A stretch of DNA of 64,000 nucleotides from Strongylocentrotus droebachiensis (lineage: Eukaryota; Echinodermata; Echinoidea; Camarodonta; Strongylocentrotidae), in assembly GCA_035222895.1 (NCBI GenBank), contig JAVYIG010000060.1, positions 124,001 to 188,000 of the forward strand. The letters run 5' to 3'. Shown here in pieces: positions 40,201 through 55,300 of the stretch. The stretch's first letter is position 1, and each line of letters begins with the position of its first letter. The notes beneath the pieces were generated by a model. The model made no database searches. It was given only the letters and a program-made list of their open reading frames with translations, and was not told where the DNA came from. The position numbers and the translations under genes are program-made.

Positions 40201-42114
40201 CCTTATTCATATCAATGGACTTGTTATGGGCATGTTTTTGCCCATATACGCTATGTAATACAAAAATCGCGCCTGCGGACGGTTATCTTGAACGGACGCT
40301 CATTCCGTTATTAATAGTGATAAAGAGATAAACTTGGTATCAAATTGTTCGGAAAATTATGAGGAATATTCGGTCAAAAGCTTTTGCGGAGAAATTATTT
40401 TTCGTTCGGCCGTGACGAACGAAAACGTCCAAAAATGCGTGTTTTGCGCGATTTTTTATGAAATGCTTATAATGGCCTGAAACGTATGCAAAAAAAATTT
40501 AAGACGATTTTGAGCAATTTTAAATTTTACGCGCGCATTAACGCGCGCACCTACGCGTACGCGCATTTTTGCGCGCATTTACTGATCTGAAATTGACCCG
40601 ATAAATATTGACCTTGATCATGACAAATATGAATGAGAAATGGCTTTCTGTTATGAAGATATGATCATAAGTTGATTTTCACAAAATGGCGTCTGGATGA
40701 CGTCACGATGACTTTGAGTCTTTGAAAAGTCACGCAGTTCTAAGTTAGATTAAGATCTATCATCATTGAAAGTTTCATGACAATGGCTTTATTCAGTCTT
40801 GAGATATCCTGCGAACAAAATCGAGGAAGAATAATAGGAAGAAGAAGAATAATAATAAAGAAAAATCTTGACGAAATCAAAAGGTGATACGTTGACTTCG
40901 TTACGTATCACCTAATGATTCCTTCAAAATTTGCAATTTCAACTTTCGATCGAAAATTTTAACATGATCCCAACATCTGATTAAAAAACAAAGTCACCCT
41001 TTTTTATAGCCCATGGTCTCAGCTATAACATACCCAAATTTGGGAGAAAACAAAGCACAAATGAGCGAGATAGTGCTGAAAGATGGATGCGATGTAGATT
41101 CATAGTGTGGACAAAATTCACCCTCCATAGACATAACACGCAAATGACGAAAATTCTGACATGTGGCCTTTAATTGAATTTTTGACTATGATGACATCAT
41201 TTAAATGAAAATTGGTGTAAACTGATCTCGAAGACGATTGCCTCGGCTACAACATATTAAAATCTAGAAGAGAATCGATGAATATTAAGAGAAATACACT
41301 AAATTTTCCATAAACATAATGACGTCATAATATGCATTTTTGTATTTTTGACTTCCAAGGCCATTATGATGACGTCAAGATGTACTTAATGGCCAAATGA
41401 GATATGAAATCATACCTTCGACTCATACTCTATCTAAATATGGAAAAAAAATTGGCAGTCCTTATTCATATCAATGGACTTGTTATGGGCATGTTTTTGC
41501 CCATATACGCTATGTAATACAAAAATCGCGCCTGCGGACGGTTATCTTGAACGGACGCTCATTCCGTTATTAATAGTGATAAAGAGATAAACTTGGTATC
41601 AAATTGTTCGGAAAATTATGAGGAATATTCGGTCAAAAGCTTTTGCGGAGAAATTATTTTTCGTTCGGCCGTGACGAACGAAAACGTCCAAAAATGCGTG
41701 TTTTGCGCGATTTTTTATGAAATGCTTATAATGGCCTGAAACGTATGCAAAAAAAATTTAAGACGATTTTGAGCAATTTTAAATTTTACGCGCGCATTAA
41801 CGCGCGCACCTACGCGTACGCGCATTTTTGCGCGCATTTACTGATCTGAAATTGACCCGATAAATATTGACCTTGATCATGACAAATATGAATGAGAAAT
41901 GGCTTTCTGTTATGAAGATATGATCATAAGTTGATTTTCACAAAATGGCGTCTGGATGACGTCACGATGACTTTGAGTCTTTGAAAAGTCACGCAGTTCT
42001 AAGTTAGATTAAGATCTATCATCATTGAAAGTTTCATGACAATGGCTTTATTCAGTCTTGAGATATCCTGCGAACAAAATCGAGGAAGAATAATAGGAAG
42101 AAGAAGAATAATAA

Positions 42115-43329
42115 CTAGACATATAATACTTGTTTGGAACAAGTATAGGTGGGCTGGTCAACTAAAATTTGAGACAAAATAGAGCAAAAATAAGCGACAT
42201 ACTGCTTACAAATTCTTAAAAAACAATATCATGTAGATTCATAACGTGAACTAAATTCAACTTCTATAGGCATAACACGCAAATTATGAAGTTTTTTACA
42301 TGAGGCCTTTAATCAAAATTTTCACTATGATGACGTCATCAAAATGAAAAGAGGTTATTACTGCGCTTGTAGAAAATTGTCTTAGCTACAACATATCGAA
42401 ATTTTAAAGAAAATTGATCAATATTTACAGAGATACAATAAATTTTACATAAATATGCTGACGTCATAATATGCAAATTCGTATTTTGAGTTCCAAGGCC
42501 ATTGTGATGATGTCACGATACACTTAGTGGCCAAATGAGACATGGAATCATATTTCCGACTCATACTCTATCTTAATATGAAAAAAAATTGAGGATCCCG
42601 GTGCATTCCAAAGAGCTATAACGGATTTTGTATAGGCATGTTTTTGCCCATATATGCTATGTATTAAAAGACCTTGCGCGCACTGACATTTATCTTGAAT
42701 TTACGCTCATCTTGTTAATAATGGTCATAAAGAGATAAACATGGAATCAAATTCCTTGAAAAAATATGAGAAATATCATGAAAGAAAAAAAAATGGCGAT
42801 TCTATGTTTTTTAATGGTGTTACGCGCGAAAACGCGCGCGCATGCTCGTACGCGCGATTTTTTATAAAATGCTTAAAATGACCTGAAACGTATGCAAAAT
42901 AAATTTGAGACGATTTTGAGCATTTAAAATTTTTGCGCGCGCATTGACGCGCGGACGTACGCGCACGTGCGCGTTTTTGACCTGAAATTAACCGGACTGA
43001 TATTAACCTTAATCATGATAAATATGAATGAGAAATACCTTTTGGTTATGAAGATATGATCATGAGTTGATTTTCAGAAAATTTCACAAAATGGCGCCTA
43101 GATGACGTCATCAGTCAAGGTCAAGGTTGAAAACCTTACCGTGTCTTGTCCATATGCCTATACATATGTGTGTCAAATATCAAAGCATTTGATTGAACCA
43201 TTTCAAAGTTATCTTGCTAACAAAAAAGTGGCAAGAATTAAGAAAAATAAATAAATAATAAATAATAAATAAATAAAGGCAATTTTAACAAAAATATAAG
43301 GTGGTCTGTATTAGATACAGCCCACCTGA
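42115..43329 (-). mobile_element. Helitron-like element B4, solo copy at the A/C array boundary
   Basis: CTAG at 42115-42118 follows A (42114), and CACCTGA ends at 43329 before T (43330). It has a single 5' hairpin and no tandem partner. The left flank is A-type and the right flank C-type (TAAATAAAGAAAATC). Internally it alternates between B3-like and B2-like variants: AAAATTTGAG and GATGATGTCA like B3, then ATTTCCGACTC and GAGGATCCCGG like B2, then GTGGCAAGAATTAAG like B3 near the end. It has private changes too, such as CTTAGTGGCC. No coding sequence. Confidence 0.85.
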
Positions 43330-46300
43330 TAAATAAAGAAAATCTTGACGAAATCAATAGGTGATACGTAGACTTCGTTACGTATCACCTAATGATACGT
43401 ATACTTTGTACGCATCACCTAATGATTCCTTCAAAATTTGCAATTTCAACTTTCGATTGAAAATTTCGACATGATCCCAACATCTGATCGAAAAACAAAG
43501 TACACCGTTTTTATAGCCCATGGTCTCAGCTATAACATATCCAAATTTGGAAGAAAACAGAGCACAAATGAGCGAGATAGTGCTGAAAGATGGATGTGAT
43601 GTAGATTCATAGTGTGGACAAAATTCACCCTCCATAGACATAACACGCAAATGACGAAAATTTTGACATGTGGCCTTTAATTGAATTTTTTACTATGATG
43701 ACATCATTTAAATGAAAATTGGTGTTGACCGATCTCGAAGACGATTGCCTCGGCTACAACATATTAAAATCTAGAAGAGAATCGATGAATATTAAGAGAA
43801 ATACACTAAATTTTCCATAAACATAATGACGTCATAATATGCATTTTTGTATTTTTGACTTCCAAGGCCATTATGATGACGTCAAGATGTACTTAATGGC
43901 CAAATGAGATATGAAATCATACCTTTGACTCATACTCTATCTAAATATGAAAACAAATTGGCAGTCCTTATTCATCCAAATGGACTTTTTATAGGCATGT
44001 TTTTGCCCATATACGCTATGTAATACAAAAATCGCGCGTGCGGACGGTTATCTTGAACGGACGCTCATTCCGTTATTAGTAGTGATAAAGAGATAAACTT
44101 GGTATCAAATTGTTCGGAAAATTATGAGGAATATTCGGTCAAAAGCTTTTGCAGAGAAATTATTTTTCGTTCGGCCGTGACGAACGAAAACGTCCAAAAA
44201 TGCGTGTTTTGCGCGATTTTTTATGAAATGCTTATAATGGCCTGAAACGTATGCAAAAAAAATTTAAGACGATTTTGAGCAATTTTAAATTTTACGCGCG
44301 CATTAACGCGCGCACCTACGCGTGCGCGCATTTTTGCGCGCATTTATTGACTTGAAATTGACCGGACAAATATTGACCTTGATCATGACAAATATGAATG
44401 AGAAATGGCTTTCTGTTATGAAGATATGATCATAAGTTGATTTTCACAAAATGGCGCTCAGATGACGTCACGATAATTTTGAGTCACTGAAAAGTCACAC
44501 AGTTCTAAGTTAGACTAAGATCTATCAACAGTGAAAGATTCATGACAATAGCTTTATTCAGTCTTGAGATATCCTGCGAACAAATTCGAGGAAGAATAAT
44601 AAATAAATAAAGAAAATCTTGACGAAATCAATAGGTGATACGTAGACTTCGTTACGTATCACCTAATGATACGTATACTTTGTACGCATCACCTAATGAT
44701 TCCTTCAAAATTTGCAATTTCAACTTTCGATTGAAAATTTCGACATGATCCCAACATCTGATCGAAAAACAAAGTACACCGTTTTTATAGCCCATGGTCT
44801 CAGCTATAACATATCCAAATTTGGAAGAAAACAGAGCACAAATGAGCGAGATAGTGCTGAAAGATGGATGTGATGTAGATTCATAGTGTGGACAAAATTC
44901 ACCCTCCATAGACATAACACGCAAATGACGAAAATTTTGACATGTGGCCTTTAATTGAATTTTTTACTATGATGACATCATTTAAATGAAAATTGGTGTT
45001 GACCGATCTCGAAGACGATTGCCTCGGCTACAACATATTAAAATCTAGAAGAGAATCGATGAATATTAAGAGAAATACACTAAATTTTCCATAAACATAA
45101 TGACGTCATAATATGCATTTTTGTATTTTTGACTTCCAAGGCCATTATGATGACGTCAAGATGTACTTAATGGCCAAATGAGATATGAAATCATACCTTT
45201 GACTCATACTCTATCTAAATATGAAAACAAATTGGCAGTCCTTATTCATCCAAATGGACTTTTTATAGGCATGTTTTTGCCCATATACGCTATGTAATAC
45301 AAAAATCGCGCGTGCGGACGGTTATCTTGAACGGACGCTCATTCCGTTATTAGTAGTGATAAAGAGATAAACTTGGTATCAAATTGTTCGGAAAATTATG
45401 AGGAATATTCGGTCAAAAGCTTTTGCAGAGAAATTATTTTTCGTTCGGCCGTGACGAACGAAAACGTCCAAAAATGCGTGTTTTGCGCGATTTTTTATGA
45501 AATGCTTATAATGGCCTGAAACGTATGCAAAAAAAATTTAAGACGATTTTGAGCAATTTTAAATTTTACGCGCGCATTAACGCGCGCACCTACGCGTGCG
45601 CGCATTTTTGCGCGCATTTATTGACTTGAAATTGACCGGACAAATATTGACCTTGATCATGACAAATATGAATGAGAAATGGCTTTCTGTTATGAAGATA
45701 TGATCATAAGTTGATTTTCACAAAATGGCGCTCAGATGACGTCACGATAATTTTGAGTCACTGAAAAGTCACACAGTTCTAAGTTAGACTAAGATCTATC
45801 AACAGTGAAAGATTCATGACAATAGCTTTATTCAGTCTTGAGATATCCTGCGAACAAATTCGAGGAAGAATAATAAATAAATAAAGAAAATCTTGACGAA
45901 ATCAATAGGTGATACGTAGACTTCGTTACGTATCACCTAATGATACGTATACTTTGTACGCATCACCTAATGATTCCTTCAAAATTTGCAATTTCAACTT
46001 TCGATTGAAAATTTCGACATGATCCCAACATCTGATCGAAAAACAAAGTACACCGTTTTTATAGCCCATGGTCTCAGCTATAACATATCCAAATTTGGAA
46101 GAAAACAGAGCACAAATGAGCGAGATAGTGCTGAAAGATGGATGTGATGTAGATTCATAGTGTGGACAAAATTCACCCTCCATAGACATAACACGCAAAT
46201 GACGAAAATTTTGACATGTGGCCTTTAATTGAATTTTTTACTATGATGACATCATTTAAATGAAAATTGGTGTTGACCGATCTCGAAGACGATTGCCTCG

Positions 46301-49300
46301 GCTACAACATATTAAAATCTAGAAGAGAATCGATGAATATTAAGAGAAATACACTAAATTTTCCATAAACATAATGACGTCATAATATGCATTTTTGTAT
46401 TTTTGACTTCCAAGGCCATTATGATGACGTCAAGATGTACTTAATGGCCAAATGAGATATGAAATCATACCTTTGACTCATACTCTATCTAAATATGAAA
46501 ACAAATTGGCAGTCCTTATTCATCCAAATGGACTTTTTATAGGCATGTTTTTGCCCATATACGCTATGTAATACAAAAATCGCGCGTGCGGACGGTTATC
46601 TTGAACGGACGCTCATTCCGTTATTAGTAGTGATAAAGAGATAAACTTGGTATCAAATTGTTCGGAAAATTATGAGGAATATTCGGTCAAAAGCTTTTGC
46701 AGAGAAATTATTTTTCGTTCGGCCGTGACGAACGAAAACGTCCAAAAATGCGTGTTTTGCGCGATTTTTTATGAAATGCTTATAATGGCCTGAAACGTAT
46801 GCAAAAAAAATTTAAGACGATTTTGAGCAATTTTAAATTTTACGCGCGCATTAACGCGCGCACCTACGCGTGCGCGCATTTTTGCGCGCATTTATTGACT
46901 TGAAATTGACCGGACAAATATTGACCTTGATCATGACAAATATGAATGAGAAATGGCTTTCTGTTATGAAGATATGATCATAAGTTGATTTTCACAAAAT
47001 GGCGCTCAGATGACGTCACGATAATTTTGAGTCACTGAAAAGTCACACAGTTCTAAGTTAGACTAAGATCTATCAACAGTGAAAGATTCATGACAATAGC
47101 TTTATTCAGTCTTGAGATATCCTGCGAACAAATTCGAGGAAGAATAATAAATAAATAAAGAAAATCTTGACGAAATCAATAGGTGATACGTAGACTTCGT
47201 TACGTATCACCTAATGATACGTATACTTTGTACGCATCACCTAATGATTCCTTCAAAATTTGCAATTTCAACTTTCGATTGAAAATTTCGACATGATCCC
47301 AACATCTGATCGAAAAACAAAGTACACCGTTTTTATAGCCCATGGTCTCAGCTATAACATATCCAAATTTGGAAGAAAACAGAGCACAAATGAGCGAGAT
47401 AGTGCTGAAAGATGGATGTGATGTAGATTCATAGTGTGGACAAAATTCACCCTCCATAGACATAACACGCAAATGACGAAAATTTTGACATGTGGCCTTT
47501 AATTGAATTTTTTACTATGATGACATCATTTAAATGAAAATTGGTGTTGACCGATCTCGAAGACGATTGCCTCGGCTACAACATATTAAAATCTAGAAGA
47601 GAATCGATGAATATTAAGAGAAATACACTAAATTTTCCATAAACATAATGACGTCATAATATGCATTTTTGTATTTTTGACTTCCAAGGCCATTATGATG
47701 ACGTCAAGATGTACTTAATGGCCAAATGAGATATGAAATCATACCTTTGACTCATACTCTATCTAAATATGAAAACAAATTGGCAGTCCTTATTCATCCA
47801 AATGGACTTTTTATAGGCATGTTTTTGCCCATATACGCTATGTAATACAAAAATCGCGCGTGCGGACGGTTATCTTGAACGGACGCTCATTCCGTTATTA
47901 GTAGTGATAAAGAGATAAACTTGGTATCAAATTGTTCGGAAAATTATGAGGAATATTCGGTCAAAAGCTTTTGCAGAGAAATTATTTTTCGTTCGGCCGT
48001 GACGAACGAAAACGTCCAAAAATGCGTGTTTTGCGCGATTTTTTATGAAATGCTTATAATGGCCTGAAACGTATGCAAAAAAAATTTAAGACGATTTTGA
48101 GCAATTTTAAATTTTACGCGCGCATTAACGCGCGCACCTACGCGTGCGCGCATTTTTGCGCGCATTTATTGACTTGAAATTGACCGGACAAATATTGACC
48201 TTGATCATGACAAATATGAATGAGAAATGGCTTTCTGTTATGAAGATATGATCATAAGTTGATTTTCACAAAATGGCGCTCAGATGACGTCACGATAATT
48301 TTGAGTCACTGAAAAGTCACACAGTTCTAAGTTAGACTAAGATCTATCAACAGTGAAAGATTCATGACAATAGCTTTATTCAGTCTTGAGATATCCTGCG
48401 AACAAATTCGAGGAAGAATAATAAATAAATAAAGAAAATCTTGACGAAATCAATAGGTGATACGTAGACTTCGTTACGTATCACCTAATGATACGTATAC
48501 TTTGTACGCATCACCTAATGATTCCTTCAAAATTTGCAATTTCAACTTTCGATTGAAAATTTCGACATGATCCCAACATCTGATCGAAAAACAAAGTACA
48601 CCGTTTTTATAGCCCATGGTCTCAGCTATAACATATCCAAATTTGGAAGAAAACAGAGCACAAATGAGCGAGATAGTGCTGAAAGATGGATGTGATGTAG
48701 ATTCATAGTGTGGACAAAATTCACCCTCCATAGACATAACACGCAAATGACGAAAATTTTGACATGTGGCCTTTAATTGAATTTTTTACTATGATGACAT
48801 CATTTAAATGAAAATTGGTGTTGACCGATCTCGAAGACGATTGCCTCGGCTACAACATATTAAAATCTAGAAGAGAATCGATGAATATTAAGAGAAATAC
48901 ACTAAATTTTCCATAAACATAATGACGTCATAATATGCATTTTTGTATTTTTGACTTCCAAGGCCATTATGATGACGTCAAGATGTACTTAATGGCCAAA
49001 TGAGATATGAAATCATACCTTTGACTCATACTCTATCTAAATATGAAAACAAATTGGCAGTCCTTATTCATCCAAATGGACTTTTTATAGGCATGTTTTT
49101 GCCCATATACGCTATGTAATACAAAAATCGCGCGTGCGGACGGTTATCTTGAACGGACGCTCATTCCGTTATTAGTAGTGATAAAGAGATAAACTTGGTA
49201 TCAAATTGTTCGGAAAATTATGAGGAATATTCGGTCAAAAGCTTTTGCAGAGAAATTATTTTTCGTTCGGCCGTGACGAACGAAAACGTCCAAAAATGCG

Positions 49301-52300
49301 TGTTTTGCGCGATTTTTTATGAAATGCTTATAATGGCCTGAAACGTATGCAAAAAAAATTTAAGACGATTTTGAGCAATTTTAAATTTTACGCGCGCATT
49401 AACGCGCGCACCTACGCGTGCGCGCATTTTTGCGCGCATTTATTGACTTGAAATTGACCGGACAAATATTGACCTTGATCATGACAAATATGAATGAGAA
49501 ATGGCTTTCTGTTATGAAGATATGATCATAAGTTGATTTTCACAAAATGGCGCTCAGATGACGTCACGATAATTTTGAGTCACTGAAAAGTCACACAGTT
49601 CTAAGTTAGACTAAGATCTATCAACAGTGAAAGATTCATGACAATAGCTTTATTCAGTCTTGAGATATCCTGCGAACAAATTCGAGGAAGAATAATAAAT
49701 AAATAAAGAAAATCTTGACGAAATCAATAGGTGATACGTAGACTTCGTTACGTATCACCTAATGATACGTATACTTTGTACGCATCACCTAATGATTCCT
49801 TCAAAATTTGCAATTTCAACTTTCGATTGAAAATTTCGACATGATCCCAACATCTGATCGAAAAACAAAGTACACCGTTTTTATAGCCCATGGTCTCAGC
49901 TATAACATATCCAAATTTGGAAGAAAACAGAGCACAAATGAGCGAGATAGTGCTGAAAGATGGATGTGATGTAGATTCATAGTGTGGACAAAATTCACCC
50001 TCCATAGACATAACACGCAAATGACGAAAATTTTGACATGTGGCCTTTAATTGAATTTTTTACTATGATGACATCATTTAAATGAAAATTGGTGTTGACC
50101 GATCTCGAAGACGATTGCCTCGGCTACAACATATTAAAATCTAGAAGAGAATCGATGAATATTAAGAGAAATACACTAAATTTTCCATAAACATAATGAC
50201 GTCATAATATGCATTTTTGTATTTTTGACTTCCAAGGCCATTATGATGACGTCAAGATGTACTTAATGGCCAAATGAGATATGAAATCATACCTTTGACT
50301 CATACTCTATCTAAATATGAAAACAAATTGGCAGTCCTTATTCATCCAAATGGACTTTTTATAGGCATGTTTTTGCCCATATACGCTATGTAATACAAAA
50401 ATCGCGCGTGCGGACGGTTATCTTGAACGGACGCTCATTCCGTTATTAGTAGTGATAAAGAGATAAACTTGGTATCAAATTGTTCGGAAAATTATGAGGA
50501 ATATTCGGTCAAAAGCTTTTGCAGAGAAATTATTTTTCGTTCGGCCGTGACGAACGAAAACGTCCAAAAATGCGTGTTTTGCGCGATTTTTTATGAAATG
50601 CTTATAATGGCCTGAAACGTATGCAAAAAAAATTTAAGACGATTTTGAGCAATTTTAAATTTTACGCGCGCATTAACGCGCGCACCTACGCGTGCGCGCA
50701 TTTTTGCGCGCATTTATTGACTTGAAATTGACCGGACAAATATTGACCTTGATCATGACAAATATGAATGAGAAATGGCTTTCTGTTATGAAGATATGAT
50801 CATAAGTTGATTTTCACAAAATGGCGCTCAGATGACGTCACGATAATTTTGAGTCACTGAAAAGTCACACAGTTCTAAGTTAGACTAAGATCTATCAACA
50901 GTGAAAGATTCATGACAATAGCTTTATTCAGTCTTGAGATATCCTGCGAACAAATTCGAGGAAGAATAATAAATAAATAAAGAAAATCTTGACGAAATCA
51001 ATAGGTGATACGTAGACTTCGTTACGTATCACCTAATGATACGTATACTTTGTACGCATCACCTAATGATTCCTTCAAAATTTGCAATTTCAACTTTCGA
51101 TTGAAAATTTCGACATGATCCCAACATCTGATCGAAAAACAAAGTACACCGTTTTTATAGCCCATGGTCTCAGCTATAACATATCCAAATTTGGAAGAAA
51201 ACAGAGCACAAATGAGCGAGATAGTGCTGAAAGATGGATGTGATGTAGATTCATAGTGTGGACAAAATTCACCCTCCATAGACATAACACGCAAATGACG
51301 AAAATTTTGACATGTGGCCTTTAATTGAATTTTTTACTATGATGACATCATTTAAATGAAAATTGGTGTTGACCGATCTCGAAGACGATTGCCTCGGCTA
51401 CAACATATTAAAATCTAGAAGAGAATCGATGAATATTAAGAGAAATACACTAAATTTTCCATAAACATAATGACGTCATAATATGCATTTTTGTATTTTT
51501 GACTTCCAAGGCCATTATGATGACGTCAAGATGTACTTAATGGCCAAATGAGATATGAAATCATACCTTTGACTCATACTCTATCTAAATATGAAAACAA
51601 ATTGGCAGTCCTTATTCATCCAAATGGACTTTTTATAGGCATGTTTTTGCCCATATACGCTATGTAATACAAAAATCGCGCGTGCGGACGGTTATCTTGA
51701 ACGGACGCTCATTCCGTTATTAGTAGTGATAAAGAGATAAACTTGGTATCAAATTGTTCGGAAAATTATGAGGAATATTCGGTCAAAAGCTTTTGCAGAG
51801 AAATTATTTTTCGTTCGGCCGTGACGAACGAAAACGTCCAAAAATGCGTGTTTTGCGCGATTTTTTATGAAATGCTTATGATGGCCTGAAACGTATGCAA
51901 AAAAAATTTAAGACGATTTTGAGCAATTTTAAATTTTACGCGCGCATTAACGCGCGCACCTACGCGTACGCGCATTTTTGCGCGCATTTATTGATCTGAA
52001 ATTGACCCGACAAATATTGACCTTGATCATGACAAATATGAATGAGAAATGGCTTTCTGTTATGAAGATATGATCATAAGTTGATTTTCACAAAATGGCG
52101 CTCAGATGACGTCACGATAATTTTGAGTCACTGAAAAGTCACACAGTTCTAAGTTAGACTAAGATCTATCAACAGTGAAAGATTCATGACAATAGCTTTA
52201 TTCAGTCTTGAGATATCCTGCGAACAAATTCGAGGAAGAATAATAAATAAATAAAGAAAATCTTGACGAAATCAATAGGTGATACGTAGACTTCGTTACG

Positions 52301-55300
52301 TATCACCTAATGATACGTATACTTTGTACGCATCACCTAATGATTCCTTCAAAATTTGCAATTTCAACTTTCGATTGAAAATTTCGACATGATCCCAACA
52401 TCTGATCGAAAAACAAAGTACACCGTTTTTATAGCCCATGGTCTCAGCTATAACATATCCAAATTTGGAAGAAAACAGAGCACAAATGAGCGAGATAGTG
52501 CTGAAAGATGGATGTGATGTAGATTCATAGTGTGGACAAAATTCACCCTCCATAGACATAACACGCAAATGACGAAAATTTTGACATGTGGCCTTTAATT
52601 GAATTTTTTACTATGATGACATCATTTAAATGAAAATTGGTGTTGACCGATCTCGAAGACGATTGCCTCGGCTACAACATATTAAAATCTAGAAGAGAAT
52701 CGATGAATATTAAGAGAAATACACTAAATTTTCCATAAACATAATGACGTCATAATATGCATTTTTGTATTTTTGACTTCCAAGGCCATTATGATGACGT
52801 CAAGATGTACTTAATGGCCAAATGAGATATGAAATCATACCTTTGACTCATACTCTATCTAAATATGAAAACAAATTGGCAGTCCTTATTCATCCAAATG
52901 GACTTTTTATAGGCATGTTTTTGCCCATATACGCTATGTAATACAAAAATCGCGCGTGCGGACGGTTATCTTGAACGGACGCTCATTCCGTTATTAGTAG
53001 TGATAAAGAGATAAACTTGGTATCAAATTGTTCGGAAAATTATGAGGAATATTCGGTCAAAAGCTTTTGCAGAGAAATTATTTTTCGTTCGGCCGTGACG
53101 AACGAAAACGTCCAAAAATGCGTGTTTTGCGCGATTTTTTATGAAATGCTTATGATGGCCTGAAACGTATGCAAAAAAAATTTAAGACGATTTTGAGCAA
53201 TTTTAAATTTTACGCGCGCATTAACGCGCGCACCTACGCGTACGCGCATTTTTGCGCGCATTTATTGATCTGAAATTGACCCGACAAATATTGACCTTGA
53301 TCATGACAAATATGAATGAGAAATGGCTTTCTGTTATGAAGATATGATCATAAGTTGATTTTCACAAAATGGCGCTCAGATGACGTCACGATAATTTTGA
53401 GTCACTGAAAAGTCACACAGTTCTAAGTTAGACTAAGATCTATCAACAGTGAAAGATTCATGACAATAGCTTTATTCAGTCTTGAGATATCCTGCGAACA
53501 AATTCGAGGAAGAATAATAAATAAATAAAGAAAATCTTGACGAAATCAATAGGTGATACGTAGACTTCGTTACGTATCACCTAATGATACGTATACTTTG
53601 TACGCATCACCTAATGATTCCTTCAAAATTTGCAATTTCAACTTTCGATTGAAAATTTCGACATGATCCCAACATCTGATCGAAAAACAAAGTACACCGT
53701 TTTTATAGCCCATGGTCTCAGCTATAACATATCCAAATTTGGAAGAAAACAAAGCACAAATGAGCGAGATAGTGCTGAAAGATGGATGTGATGTAGATTC
53801 ATAGTGTGGACAAAATTCACCCTCCATAGACATAACACGCAAATGACGAAAATTTTGACATGTGGCCTTTAATTGAATTTTTTACTATGATGACATCATT
53901 TAAATGAAAATTGGTGTTGACCGATCTCGAAGACGATTGCCTCGGCTACAACATATTAAAATCTAGAAGAGAATCGATGAATATTAAGAGAAATACACTA
54001 AATTTTCCATAAACATAATGACGTCATAATATGCATTTTTGTATTTTTGACTTCCAAGGCCATTATGATGACGTCAAGATGTACTTAATGGCCAAATGAG
54101 ATATGAAATCATACCTTTGACTCATACTCTATCTAAATATGAAAACAAATTGGCAGTCCTTATTCATCCAAATGGACTTTTTATAGGCATGTTTTTGCCC
54201 ATATACGCTATGTAATACAAAAATCGCGCGTGCGGACGGTTATCTTGAACGGACGCTCATTCCGTTATTAGTAGTGATAAAGAGATAAACTTGGTATCAA
54301 ATTGTTCGGAAAATTATGAGGAAGATTCGGTCAAAAGCTTTTGCAGAGAAATTATTTTTCGTTCGGCCGTGACGAACGAAAACGTCCAAAAATGCGTGTT
54401 TTGCGCGATTTTTTATGAAATGCTTATAATGGCCTGAAACGTATGCAAAAAAAATTTAAGACGATTTTGAGCAATTTTAAATTTTACGCGCGCATTAACG
54501 CGCGCACCTACGCGTGCGCGCATTTTTGCGCGCATTTATTGACTTGAAATTGACCCGACAAATATTGACCTTGATCATGACAAATATGAATGAGAAATGG
54601 CTTTCTGTTATGAAGATATGATCATAAGTTGATTTTCACAAAATGGCGCTCAGATGACGTCACGATAATTTTGAGTCACTGAAAAGTCACACAGTTCTAA
54701 GTTAGACTAAGATCTATCAACAGTGAAAGATTCATGACAATAGCTTTATTCAGTCTTGAGATATCCTGCGAACAAATTCGAGGAAGAATAATAAATAAAT
54801 AAAGAAAATCTTGACGAAATCAATAGGTGATACGTAGACTTCGTTACGTATCACCTAATGATACGTATACTTTGTACGCATCACCTAATGATTCCTTCAA
54901 AATTTGCAATTTCAACTTTCGATTGAAAATTTCGACATGATCCCAACATCTGATCGAAAAACAAAGTACACCGTTTTTATAGCCCATGGTCTCAGCTATA
55001 ACATATCCAAATTTGGAAGAAAACAGAGCACAAATGAGCGAGATAGTGCTGAAAGATGGATGTGATGTAGATTCATAGTGTGGACAAAATTCACCCTCCA
55101 TAGACATAACACGCAAATGACGAAAATTTTGACATGTGGCCTTTAATTGAATTTTTTACTATGATGACATCATTTAAATGAAAATTGGTGTTGACCGATC
55201 TCGAAGACGATTGCCTCGGCTACAACATATTAAAATCTAGAAGAGAATCGATGAATATTAAGAGAAATACACTAAATTTTCCATAAACATAATGACGTCA

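Larger units (their letters stand above)
16892..42114. repeat. A-family satellite array, 20 monomers, period 1259 bp
   Basis: Monomers start at 16893 and every 1259 bp to 26965, then (after a 1302-bp recombinant) at 28267 and every 1259 bp to 40857. Most appear identical by eye. Scattered variants include A at 18398, 20916 and 29772, GGAAAAATA near 19383, and CATGCG near 20623. Every monomer keeps the right-hand (Helitron 5') hairpin but none has a CTAG terminus. Spread by unequal exchange or conversion therefore fits better than transposition. Three exact TGACGTCA sites occur per monomer. No coding sequence: the minus-strand frame equivalent to the C-monomer open frame is closed here by a TGA codon. 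Confidence 0.95.

Noticed and set aside
16892-42114. CRISPR-like or prokaryotic repeat array
   Set aside because: Units are over 1.2 kb with no short repeat/spacer pattern and no associated genes; this is satellite DNA.
43378-43650. 90-codon minus-strand open frame repeated in each C monomer
   Set aside because: It begins at TTG (first ATG three codons later), has no recognisable domain, and ends inside the terminal hairpin. The related A monomers close the same frame with TGA. Its identity in all copies reflects array homogenisation, not protein selection.
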